Assembly (NCBI GenBank): GCA_947652115.1
Contig: OX393568.1
Location: 2,923,460-2,987,459 of the forward strand
Source of the DNA: Blastomussa wellsi
Taxonomy: Eukaryota; Cnidaria; Anthozoa; Scleractinia; Plerogyridae
Reading direction: 5' to 3'
DNA length: 64,000 nucleotides
Of the stretch, positions 47,587 to 57,400 are shown in pieces (within the stretch, counting starts at the first letter, position 1; each line of letters opens with the position of its first letter). The notes beneath the pieces were generated by a model that worked only from the letters and a program-made list of their open reading frames with translations, made no database searches and was not told the origin of the DNA. Made by a program: the position numbers and the translations under genes.

Positions 47587-50500
47587 CTAAATACTTTGAA
47601 CCCTTTCCCTCAAAAGCCTAAAACTAAACAGTACAATTTCTGAATGTGTCACTACAACTACCTCTGTGGCATTGCGATGGGCATTTGTGATTCCTACAGT
47701 TCAGGGTTCGGTTACAAGTCAGCTCACATGGAGGACAACTTCCATCACAGCACTGTCAATCAATAATATTGAAAATCATTAACTTCAGAGTAGCCAACTG
47801 AGATTATAAAGTAGGTGCTCATTTTCACCAACAACTGGTTATGTTTTACAACCCTAGCCTGTATTATGTATGTAAGAACTTAATAGCTAAAAAAACTGTG
47901 CATAATATATTTCTAAGCTCACCTTTCTTTTACATGGATGACGTTCACATTGCCTCAACTTAAGACACTTGACTTCGCACAGAAACTCTTGCGAACACAA
48001 GACATTCTTCTCACGCTTGCCACAGCGACAGGTTCTTGTGACCAATTGTCGGCACACTCCACAAGATCCTGTGTGACACTGCTGAGTACATTTATGTCTG
48101 CCACAAGCTAATGGCTTGTCGCAGGTGCCTCCACAAGTCGGGACATCTTCAGTGCATGGTAGTGAAACACCTGACAGTATGGATGAAATTGAGATAAAAT
48201 TAAATTCTTTAAAATATAACTTGATTTCAGTAATGTGCATGTATTTAATACTTGCTTGTTTGTCCACAGGGACACTTCCTATCTCCTGTTCTTGGACAAT
48301 CACCACAGTTATCTGCATGACACAGTCTTTCACATCGATGATGGCCACAGGGCAAAACTTTGTTACAAACCTGACATTTGGAAGGAGAGACAACAATGTT
48401 GATAAATATGATCATTTTTAATGTCAATTATGAGAATTTTGCTGCACCAAGGTGAAGATTTCCTTTGATTTCCTCTAGCTAAGAGCTGATTTGAGATGGT
48501 GAGCAGATCAGACTGAAAATCGTTTGCACCCTATTATGCAACACCATGGTGCCAAAGGACCATACCGGACTTCCATACAGCACAATCCAGTTGCTAATGG
48601 GGTCTTAAACATGACTTTTTGAGGGATTATTGTTTATTGGCGCCCGCAACACTAAAAGGGTGCGGATAAACAATATTCCCGATAAAAGTCATGTTAATGT
48701 CATTATTATCAATATACAAGGCCAAATAACATCCTGCTGACTCACAAATTTAATTACATTTTCAAGAATACAAGTAAGAACTTACTTCGCACTGAAAATG
48801 TTATAACTGTAAAAGCTGGACCGATATGTTCTCAACAGGTGCAGAACTTTGCCGATATAGCTACAAAGTCTCTGAAAATAATCGCCAATGAGTTAAGAAC
48901 ACAGATAAACCTAATATTTAACGAACTTACAATTTCCAGTTGATCATCGGTGTAAACTTCCCGCAGTACTTCAATCAAGTGAACGTTTCGTTTCTTGTAA
49001 AGACGACAAGAACTTGCTTTCTTTGTTTCTTCTGGATCGTGCCCTTGCTTCTAGCCTATCTTCAAGTCTAAATCCAAACTTTTGGTCTGTATTCTTCCCA
49101 TTTATAACAAGTAGACTGATTTTTATCTCCGAAAACTATGCATTTTGTAGCTTTTTGTGTGAAACTGAACTTCAAAGCTTGCTGTTCGCTCGTACACACC
49201 TCGATGGTTTTCCCGCTTCAAATGGTCTGAACGTAATCTGATTGGTTGAAATTCATTGTGTGAACCAATCATCTTCAGGGCCATTGCGGCCCACACAGAG
49301 TGTGTTTTGACGATCAATTTGGCCAAGTATATGGATAATTATTGTATTTCGATGTTGACCTGCTTTGGATCAGAGTTGAAATGTTTAATAGAATGAAAAA
49401 TAAAGATTTAAATTCAAAAGGGCAAAGCAAGGTGTGTACCTGTTCACACTGCCACTCTGGACTAGCACAAGGTCTTTTACTTGACTTTTTTCCACACAGA
49501 CAGCTCTGTATACTTTCCTTGGGACATGGCAGACACTCACCTACAGAACAAGGGATAATAATTCTAATGATAAATGTAATGTTTCACTGAGACTTTCCCC
49601 AGGGAATAATCAAAGGTTACAGAATGGCTAAACTCTTTAGTCAGCCTATATCTGAAGTTCAATCACCGGATCAAATATGTGTATGTTGTGCTTTAATTTT
49701 ATCTTTGGTTTAAAATTTTTTAAACCAGTTTGATTTTCATTGCTCGTTGTGTCATGTTGATTAGCATAGTCTGAAAAAAAGGGAAATCAACATCAAACTG
49801 GTTTAAAAAATTCTAAACCAAGGATAAATTTAAACCACAACATGTACAATACCAGAATGACATGGAAATTCACAGTTGTGGTGATCACATGACAGGAGCT
49901 TTCCACAGGGCTTGCCGCAAGACCATGATTTAGCACTGCACCGTCTGACCACAGGTGGATGAGATCCACAGTGACATGACGCACGGACAGTCTTTGGACA
50001 AGGAGGACATGGACCTGTGGGTGGGACAGAGAAGTAAAATTAAAAGCTATCTTCCAAAACAAATTCACCTACGTTACTACACGTCTGTTAGTAACTAAAA
50101 TACAGAATAACCTCAGTAAGGTCCTCTTCAACTTTGCAATCCTCTGGATGATTGGATCAAACACAAGATTAGGAGAATGAGAATTCAAATGCAACCAGCA
50201 TCCTTAGATGTGTTTTGTGGTTTAAAAAACTTGAATTCCAGCTTACAAGCTGCTCTAAAATTATTGGAGGTAATTACTGAAGGTAGTTATTTGAGTTGTT
50301 CATGTATTTGTCTTGCCCCGTCTCAACTAGCTTCTCAGCTATTTGTGGGGCAAACTATCCCAACTTGTACTTAAAGACAAATAAATTAAAGTTGTTGTTG
50401 TTTGGCTTAGGAAATTGTATGCCTTGTTTTAGTCTACATTTTAATTTAATTTATGATTTAGTTGGCAGATGACTTTCCTGGTCCCCTGCCCACTTGTTAA

Positions 50501-53500
50501 ATGAGAATGAAAAGGTACTTGCCCTGCACAAAAATCTACTTGTCCCAGATAACCAGACTTTCAAGCTCTGCTTGGCAAAATGTAAATTTTTTACACTGAA
50601 AAAAGTTTGACACCTAAACACAGTTTGGTACCTGGATGACAGAGCAGCAGGCAGTCATGACCGCATTCTGGTTTGAGAGGTTTACTGCAAGATTGGCCAC
50701 AAGAGTGGGGTGTAAGCCATGGATCAAATGAAGGGTTTTCCTGAAAATATATATAAAAAAAATAAGGCAATCATTAATTGTTTACAAATGATGAAATTAA
50801 TCAAAGACAGGCAAGCTATAGTGAAGAAGAAGTCAGGGTTCTCTCAATGGAAGGTCAAACCTCTGCCTTACCCAATAAATAATCATATTGAAAGTGGCAT
50901 TCAGCCAAAACAAGCTAATCCCGGGGAACTTCTATTTATGAGAAGGGTGGGGATGCTCGTCATCTCGCTTAGGGGTGTGAATTATGGATTTTGGTCTCAA
51001 TTGTTATGTTCAGGACAGAATTAATGACAATATTTTGGTATAAAGTATATATTTCTAAACAATATGATACAAAACAATAAATCAGGCAAACCAGAAAAAT
51101 TTCAATCATTATTAGCTCAGTACCTACCTGCTTTTCACAAAAGCAATAATACCTTGTAGGACACTCTGACTGTTTGAATTCATACCTACACTTGGGGCTA
51201 AATTAGAGGAAATACTATTAATCACTATTTAATGTCAGACTAAGGATGCATTTCTTTAAAAAAATCCACGATTGCATTCTTAAATCCGAAACCGGATTTT
51301 GCATTTCTTCATTAAACAGATTAATCCAAGATCACTCAGATCATGGTGCATCAAAGGAACCAAAGAATGCACTCTGGGCAAGGATTTTTCAGTTTCTTTG
51401 ATGCACCATGATCCGAGTGATCTTGGATTAATCTGATTAATAAAGAAACGAAAAGTCTGTTTTCAGATTTAAGAATCCAATCTTGGATTTTTTTAAAGAA
51501 ACGGACCCTAAGAAAACCATGGACGCCTGAAATATTTCAAGAAATTATGTTTATTATTGTGTAGCGAGGCATGTGGGAGGCGCAGTGGCCTAATGGTTAG
51601 TGCGCTGGACTCTGGATCGGACGGTCCGGGTTCGAGTCCTGGCCGGGCCACTGCGTTGTGTTCTTGGGCAATACACTTTACTCTCACAGTGCCTCTCTTC
51701 ACCCAGGTGTATAAATGGGTACCGGCGAATTTACTGCTGGGGGGTAACCCTGTGATGGACTAGCATCCCATCCAGGGGGGAGTAGAAATACTCTCTGTCG
51801 CTTCATGCTACAGAAACCGGGATAAGCTCCGGCCTGATGGGCCACTAGGCCCGACTGCAGACTTACCTTACCTTACCTTACCTTATTGTGTAGCGACACG
51901 CAAACAAACCTCAACACCGCAAACTAATTACTGTTGATGTTAGCAGTTTAGTTTTCTCGTACCTGATTGGCTTTTTCCTTGTAACACAATAGTATTCCAT
52001 AAATATTTCTAGTGTTCACGGTTTTATTAGTTTCACCTTAAAGACCCTTTATCACTTACCGTGATGCACCGCAAACAAACAACCGAATCATGGACCATGA
52101 AACCGCCATTATAGCGAATACTTGATTTGCAAGATTCAGTTTCCATTTCAAGGTTAGAGGTCATGTTTTCCTTTTGTGCCATCACAGCTGTAGACAAATG
52201 CTTCAGAGGTCATTCATCCGGACTCGTTCCGGTCAGTGCACACATTTCATAATAAACAATGCGCGGTGCATCACGGTAAGTGATAAAGGGTCTTTAAAAA
52301 TCTAAGCCAATTGAGGTGTTGGAGGGAAGGTACCATAAAGGTAGCAATAGAGAAGGGCAGCAATCTCCTCAACAGCAAGGAAGTCACCATGGCAACTGAG
52401 CCCCAGCCCACCTCCAAACACCTGTCAACATAAAACTAAGAGATCAGTTGTTGAATACACACCAGTGCCAAGGCAGATCTGCTTGAGTCATGTTGTCATC
52501 AGAGGAGAGGAGATTATAGGCAGCACCATCCCTGGCCCACTTCTGAATACATTGAAGATGAAGGGTTGAAAAACACTGGCTACAATTCCATACCTGAAAT
52601 AAAAAAAATAAAATACCTCCTATTACTGCATGATTGCCTCAAAAGAGCAAGGTGCAAAACATGGATCATAGTAGCACTTGAAATAAATATTAAAATCAAC
52701 TTTGCCTCTACTCCCCCCTCCCCTCCCCAACTACCCTGAAAGAGAAGTAACTGAATGAGGTTGTTCGGGATGGATAGGGGGTTGGGGTTAGATCATAAGT
52801 GGAATTACCCAATTAGAAGCTTTTTGTTTAAATGGAGAGCATTGTTGAGTGCTGTATGTCAGTTAGATAAAATAGTTACTGCTGTTGGCTTGTCTGGTTA
52901 GTTTCACTCAGCAGAGAGCAAATGGGCCAAACAAGCCAGCTCATTTGGTATATGTGGACGAAGGTGGCCCTGTATTCTGAAGTTTAGCCAATACTCACTG
53001 CATCTATGTGCTTGATGGAAGCAATGCATATTAAACACACACAAGAGCCAGGTTTGCAGGAGTCAATCAAATACTGAGCAGTTCTCTTCAGATCTCCTTC
53101 AGTATCTGCAAAATAACAAGACAGAAATGACCTGCTAAGTAAGGAGAAATTAAATGCTGGTCAACTTGTGTTGGTGGCCCTGGTCAGTGTGATCCAACAA
53201 GATAGATGGCTCCTAAGTCCCAAAGTAGGGGGTACTGATTGTTTGGGGAGGGGTGACAAAAGTAATGCACCTATCAATGCTAAGCTGGGAAGGGGGGGCA
53301 GGCTACCCACAGGATTGTGACACTTTTGATACTTTTGACCAATTATGTTGTCCCGGGTGGGGAATATCCTACTCCCCTCCTCTCGGGCTTAACATTGATA
53401 GGTGCATAAGCAAATGAACTGTCCGAAATAGAATCTTCTATAATTATAACAAACATTAAAACTTGAAGCCAATTGAAGTATTGGAGGGTAGGTGCCGTAA

Positions 53501-54190
53501 AGGTAGCGACAGAGGAGAGCAGCAATCTCCTCAGCAGCAAGGAGGTCACCATGGCAACCCTGCCACAGCCCACCTCCAAGGCACCTGTCAACACAACACT
53601 GAAGAACCAGTGTGTGGAATGAATACTTACCAAAGACTGTGGGAGGGAGGGAGGGAAACAAAGCGAGCAAGCTAGCAGGCAATGAAGCAAAGCACATGGC
53701 AGTGCCCCTGCAAACCTCCCTGGAACCCCCCACATAATATTAATGCAGCCGCTGCATTGGCTTAGTTTTAACCTTGCCTAAATCCATTTAGCCTCATTTA
53801 ATTTGCCTAGTAAAAGGGAAGCGCTTTTATTTTCAAAGTAGTAATACCTTGTGAGGTGTTTCTGTAGTTCTTCAGCGTGTTGTTCAATATTTCGCTGTCA
53901 TTGATTTCTTCGTCCTCTGAGGAGTCTTCAAAGTCGTCATCCACTCTGTCTAAATACTTCTTCGCAGACTCCTTTATTTTATCGGCTTTTTCTTGTCTCT
54001 CCTTTGAAACTTCAGGCGCTTTGGGAGAATTTCCATCGCCATTTGTAACCGCGTTTCTGGAATTTCCCCATTTCGCAGCGGACGAATATCCGCCAACGGA
54101 TCGTCCAGCCGACTTTGGGCTGTTTCGTTCATTTCCAATTCCGCGGCCTCTTCCTCTGCCTTTTCCAAGAAATAGTGGCCTTTTATCCAT
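35754..54190 (-). CDS. NFXL1: NFXL1: NF-X1-type zinc finger protein with C-terminal membrane anchor
   Basis: The 21 minus-strand exons start (5' to 3') at 54190, 53105, 52593, 51197, 50740, 50014, 49540, 48370, 48170, 47752, 46898, 45493, 44928, 41180, 40652, 39525, 39178, 37910, 37639, 36709 and 35924. They end at 53848, 52999, 52463, 51128, 50632, 49853, 49440, 48256, 47923, 47662, 46778, 45460, 44803, 41083, 40631, 39394, 39088, 37835, 37456, 36569 and 35754. All phases agree and give 890 residues, against about 911 in human. The N-terminus is Arg/Gly-rich then acidic. A RING/PHD-like Cys-rich domain (CLICIAS to CPKC, exons 2-4) is followed by a long series of NFX1 fingers, then a charged Glu/Lys helix and a hydrophobic C-terminal helix at about 867-890. 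NFX1 relatives bind DNA or act as ubiquitin ligases; the anchor suggests an ER or nuclear membrane location. Confidence 0.95.
36907..37025. repeat. TCCTGGAAA-rich repeat
   Basis: GTCCTGGAAA and TTTCCAGGAC words alternate after CAGGGTTCATACGGGTCC. The style matches the elements at 33287 and 40763 (CAGGGTT head plus a repeated fast-decaying word). It is in the intron between NFXL1 exons 19 and 20. Confidence 0.55.
38076..38267. repeat. Near-perfect 80-bp-arm foldback
   Basis: CAATATAATTTGGTTTTATC at the left is exactly mirrored at the right, and the arms continue through GTCAATTGGCCACCGTAAAG and GAGATTCAAGAGCTGACGTT with almost no mismatch. The loop is about 30 bp with CGTCGG. Arm identity implies a young insertion. 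It lies in the intron between NFXL1 exons 17 and 18. Confidence 0.9.
38423..38572. repeat. Foldback element
   Basis: CTTATTAACCAAGCACGAGG is answered by a right arm ending GGTTAATAAGAG, and CGTACTTGGAGAATATC by GATATTCTCCCAGTACGG. It lies about 150 bp from the previous element, in the same NFXL1 intron. Confidence 0.75.
38735..38840 (+). mobile_element. SINE 3'-half fragment
   Basis: The stretch CTGGGGGAACCCTGCGACAG through the word GGATAAGCTC follows the second half of the tRNA-headed SINE copies at 45058, 46460 and 51568, with several substitutions. The head is missing. Confidence 0.65.
40763..41072. repeat. Foldback element rich in CCTGAC and CACTGAC words
   Basis: CAGGGTTGCCAC at the left pairs with GTGGAAACCCTG at the right. 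The interior repeats (T)CCCTGACTTTTCACTGAC-like words. It sits 11 bp downstream of the exon 14 donor of NFXL1, so it abuts the splice site. Confidence 0.65.
41329..44660. repeat. 19-bp minisatellite, about 170 units
   Basis: The unit is GTAAACTTTACCCACACAG on the plus strand. Common variants are CAAAC for TAAAC, TCACACAG for CCACACAG, CACTAG or CACCGG at the end, and TAAGC for TAAAC. A 12-bp partial unit near 42527 and a short insertion at 42841 break the period. Variant strings recur at fixed distances: a block around 43930 repeats 323 bp later, which is exactly 17 units. It fills most of the intron between NFXL1 exons 13 and 14. Units decay after 44613. Confidence 0.97.
45058..45345 (+). 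mobile_element. tRNA-derived SINE, copy 1
   Basis: The head GGGAGGCGCGGTAGCC followed by TAATGGTTAG resembles an A box, and GGTTCAAGCC a B box. The body is shared with the copies at 46460 and 51568. Plus strand, antisense to NFXL1, in the intron between exons 12 and 13. The terminal TTACC repeats seen in copy 3 are missing. Confidence 0.85.
45889..46412. repeat. 520-bp foldback with GGTACCTGAGACAAC arms
   Basis: The left end TTTATATGGTCTCGGGTACC and the right end GGTACCTGAAACCATAT are near-complements. Related words (CGAGTTACC, GTTGTCTC, GACAACTC) occur inverted several times inside. It lies in the intron between NFXL1 exons 11 and 12, next to SINE copy 2. Confidence 0.7.
46460..46765 (+). 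mobile_element. tRNA-derived SINE, copy 2
   Basis: The head GGGAGGGGTGGTGGCC leads to an A-box-like segment, and GGTTCAAGCC is the B box at about 46513. The body matches copies 1 and 3 with scattered changes, and a single CTTTACCTTA remains of the 3' tail. ACAGTAG on both sides may be a short target duplication. It ends just before exon 11 of NFXL1. Confidence 0.85.
47150..47582. repeat. ATT and CAT microsatellites
   Basis: (ATT)n lies at about 47150-47173 and (CAT)n at about 47539-47582, in an AT-rich intron of NFXL1 (exons 10-11). Nothing else is seen between them. Confidence 0.85.
48598..48702. repeat. Foldback element
   Basis: AACATGACTTTTTGAGGGAT faces ATTCCCGATAAAAGTCATGTT, and TTGTTTATTGGCGCC faces a GGCGCC-less partner GGATAAACAA. 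It is in the NFXL1 intron between exons 7 and 8. Confidence 0.6.
49684..49843. repeat. Foldback element beside an NFXL1 splice donor
   Basis: TGTTGTGCTTTAATTTTATC pairs with the right end (ATAAATTTAAACCACAACA), and TTTAAACCAGTTTGAT with ATCAAACTGGTTTAAA. Its edge is 9 bp from the last base of NFXL1 exon 6 (49853), so the element lies almost at the donor. Confidence 0.75.
51249..51512. repeat. 260-bp foldback element
   Basis: The outer arms run from CTTTAAAAAAATCCACGATT to a mirrored AATCTTGGATTTTTTTAAAG. The inner arms TTAATCCAAGATCACTC and GAGTGATCTTGGATTAA match exactly, and CATGGTGCATCAAAG is also mirrored. It lies in the NFXL1 intron between exons 3 and 4. Confidence 0.85.
51554..51896 (+). 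mobile_element. tRNA-derived SINE, copy 3, complete with target-site duplication
   Basis: Box A TGGCCTAATGG (51586-51596) and box B GGTTCGAGTCC (51629-51639) match the tRNA gene consensus. The body continues to about 51862, and the tail is four or five CTTAC units. TTATTGTGTAGCGA occurs exactly at 51554-51567 and again at 51883-51896: a 14-bp target duplication. This is the best-preserved copy of the family and antisense to NFXL1. Open frames inside it are not genes. Confidence 0.93.
52038..52296. repeat. Foldback element
   Basis: AAAGACCCTTTATCACTTAC and its exact complement GTAAGTGATAAAGGGTCTTT mark the ends, followed inward by CGTGATGCACCGC and GCGGTGCATCACG. The arms are 35 bp and identical. 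It sits in the NFXL1 intron between exons 3 and 4. Confidence 0.85.
52312..52435 (-). repeat. Duplicated block, copy 1
   Basis: Copy 1 of a 125-bp segment also present at 53463-53588. Read on the minus strand, both copies keep an open frame with CHGD, EEIAALL and YLYGT words. It begins 28 bp beyond the donor of NFXL1 exon 3. I do not recognise the peptide. Confidence 0.7.
53463..53588 (-). repeat. Duplicated block, copy 2
   Basis: Copy 2 of the segment at 52312. The two share roughly four fifths of their bases by eye, including CACCTGTCAAC at one end and GCCAATTGA at the other. It lies in NFXL1 intron 1. NFXL1 reads through cleanly without either copy, so they are not needed for the main product. 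Confidence 0.7.
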
Positions 54191-54422
54191 TCCTGTTTCC
54201 AATATAAACTTCAACACGGCATTCTAGAATATCAATGGCTTGAAGCGAAAAAAATAAAAACAGTGCACACACGGACAAATCGGACAAATCCATTGACAAA
54301 TCCTCATCGAAAAAGAGCTGAGCCTGCTATATTGAGTCAGCGGACTATCATTGCCGCAATTTCTCTGTCATGTAAACGAGAACAACTAGGAGAATAACAA
54401 AAGTCGCTGATTCACTGTAAAC
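54191..54422. promoter_or_regulatory. Divergent promoter region NFXL1 / PUB-domain gene
   Basis: The two ATGs are 232 bp apart on opposite strands. No repeat lies between them. GC content is modest and I see no clear TATA box. A shared bidirectional promoter is the simplest reading, by inference from distance. Confidence 0.6.
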
Positions 54423-57400
54423 ATGGCCGCAAATTCGGTGAGATGGTTGCGTTTCACATTTCTTTATCGTGTGATTGTACATAATGTTGGTCTCTAAATC
54501 CGAATGAAATCCTCATTGTAATCTGTTCATTACAGGGTTGTAGCCAGCTGGGAGAAGGTGAAAGAGAACACGCACTATTTTCGTCACTGCAGATGCTTTG
54601 CAAGGAACACGACCGTGAAACGGCGAGACAAGCAATAGAAACCCTGCTAACACTTGCAAAGTAAACCTACTGTAGAATTTAATATTCATTAAACAAGGGG
54701 TTTCATCTGGTGCTCACAAAAGCTGATTAGTTTACTTCCTGTTTAAAAAAACGAACAATACACTTGTTTACATGGAGTCTTGCACGTCCAACTTATAAAG
54801 GCTTTTGTAAGGAAGGGGAGTGGAAAGGAGATCCTTTGAGATCCTTCTTATGTAAGATAGTACAGTGCATACTGGTTTTTTTAACATCCCCCCGCCTAGA
54901 TTAGCTATTGCTAGTTGCGGGCATGCCCTTTGTGTGAAAGTGTATAATAAATCTGGCTCTATTGATTTTTTATTTTATTTCTAGCAACGTTATTAAATCT
55001 TCTCATGAAAAGTACCGTAAGATCAAACTACAAAACAAATCATTTTCTTCAAAAGTTTGGAGTTTACCAGAGGCTCAGCAGTTTCTTCTTCATTGGGGGT
55101 GGATTGAGGTATATATGCTGTGACAAGAATTGTCAAACCACAGGAAGCCCAAGCTGTTTCAATCAGTGTGAGATGACACTGTAACAAACAGTACTGGCAT
55201 TTCATTAATGTATACCAACATTAAGAACACATACTTGTCTTGACCATATCTCTACCAAGGAAGGGAGTTTTACTAACACACACCCCTCCCCCCATCCCCA
55301 CCACCCTCTGGAAATACCAATTTTTATCAACTTTCAAACACTGTTTGGTTTTGAGAAACCCTCTCATGACCCCCCAGAAAGTTCTAATCTCTACTGTGAG
55401 GAGATGGAGATTTTCTGGAACTACACAAATATTATATAGAATTTGTATACATTTCTAAATAACTGATTATTTTTTATGTGATAATTTGAATTTGTCTACA
55501 GGTTGAAGAATGTGTTGTCCTTCCATCAGATGAGGATATCCAGCTGGTCAAACAAATATTGTTAAAGAAATTAAAGTGAGTAAGTTAGAATAATATTATG
55601 TGTTAATAGAGCTTCTTCCAGTATGTGTTACCATCACTCTGTCGTTTCAAATTATAGTAATTTTTTTCCATGATTCAAAGCTCCATGATTTACTATAGAC
55701 CAGCCAGTCAGTGGCTATTGTTGCATAAACAGGCTTTTGTCCTCTATAGCTCTCTCACTTGTAGAGTTCCCCTGGGGGAATGGCATGCAAAGGGACAAAA
55801 TTAATGAGGGTGTATGGGGGATGATAGGGAAAGAGTATGTTCCCTCCGTGCTTGCTTTCCCCTCTGCCTAACCTCTGAACTTCCAGAGATTAGGGCAGCA
55901 TGAATGTGGCCTCTCCAGAGAAGGGAGTACCTCTGATTCAAAGTTCAACTCCTGATAAAGCTATTTATCAGAGCACTGTATGGCCCATGCCAACAGATGC
56001 AATGAACCCTATTTATAGTACAAATATAGTGTGGATTCACGTGTGAAGGGTTGGGTGGGTTGTCATGAGCCAGTATCTGGAAACTCTTGTCTGCCTAATA
56101 ATGGGAGGTATCCATTCGACTAGTTTCAACTAGATAGTCGACTCGCTAAGATGGGCGTCTTTGGGACTGAAGCAACTGTCCATCTTGTAGAGGTGCCTAG
56201 CGTACAGAGAATTTAGATACAGGAAACTGACTGAATAATGGCCCAGGCACATACAACAGATGTCCGTATTATTGACATACTGGTGATTTTACAGGTGTCT
56301 GTTGACTAAAGATAGAGTTGACTGTATCTCATTTCAGATTTACTGGAAATATATATTACATTATTGTAACTAATTTACCACAACATGTTTTCTATGTACC
56401 ATAAACGTAACTGACATTTATTGCATTTTTTAGAGCTATTCCTTCAAGATCAAGTGCAGGAGCAGCTTCAAAATCTGAACCTGTGAGTGCAAATAGTTGA
56501 AAAGTGGATAAACCTTGGTCTCTCTTATTATCACCATTCTTTTTCAAACTATATATTAATAAAAAAATTATGTGACACACAAGACCTCTACAAACCAAAT
56601 ACTGCAAATTGTGCAATTTTTAAGCATTAAATTGAAATGCTTGCAAGTCCCAACTGTTGTTTATTACTTCTATACTAAATAAGAGTTTATGTTGTCAATC
56701 AAATCTCACAAAAATACTTAGTGTGAATCTCACAATTTAAATGTTTGTGTCGATTGCAGCTCACAGAGAAGGAAAAACAATTACAAGAAGAAAGAAGGAA
56801 ATTATTGGAAAAGAAAAAGTTGGAAGATCAGGAAAAAGCCAGAATCAAAGCACGGGTAAAAATTAATGCCTGCTGCACTGTGTCCTGTTGCAGATTTGAA
56901 TGACGGATTTAAACAAACTTGCGTGAAAATCTTCTCAAGAAATTGTATAAATTTTTGCTGGCTTGAGAAAAAAAGCAACCATAACCTTCAAGGGCATGGT
57001 GACAAGCTTAAGGTGGTCATTTAAAGAAGTCTTTGGTACTTCAGGTGGATTTATGAAAGAAAAAGTTTACTACACCTACCAGTAACGTGGCTCATAGCTG
57101 CCGATACTTACCACTGGTTTCTGTAGCATGAAGCTAGGAGTATTGCTCCCCCACCCGGCAACCTGAATGAGATGCTTGACCATCGCAGGCTACTCCCCAG
57201 CATTCAGTCAGATTCACCCAAAAACATGCTAAAACCCTTTATACACCTGGGTGGAGAGGCTCTGCGGGAGTAACATGTCTTGCCCAAGAACACCATCATG
57301 TTGACCCTGGCCATTCAAATTGGGGTCCAGCGCATTGACCATTAGGTCAGTCCGCCTCCCTACCATGATACTATTGAATTGAATGCCAGTGTCGATTTTC

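Noticed and set aside
51586..51639. Functional tRNA gene
   Set aside because: Only the A and B boxes are preserved; acceptor, D and anticodon stems do not form a cloverleaf, and a SINE body follows.
51557..51763. Open frame of 68 codons in the SINE
   Set aside because: It is a by-product of the SINE head and body; it recurs in the other copies with changes and has no gene context.
53343..53735. Two overlapping minus-strand frames of 114-130 codons
   Set aside because: They lie in NFXL1 intron 1, include the duplicated block and start without a suitable context; NFXL1 joins cleanly around them.
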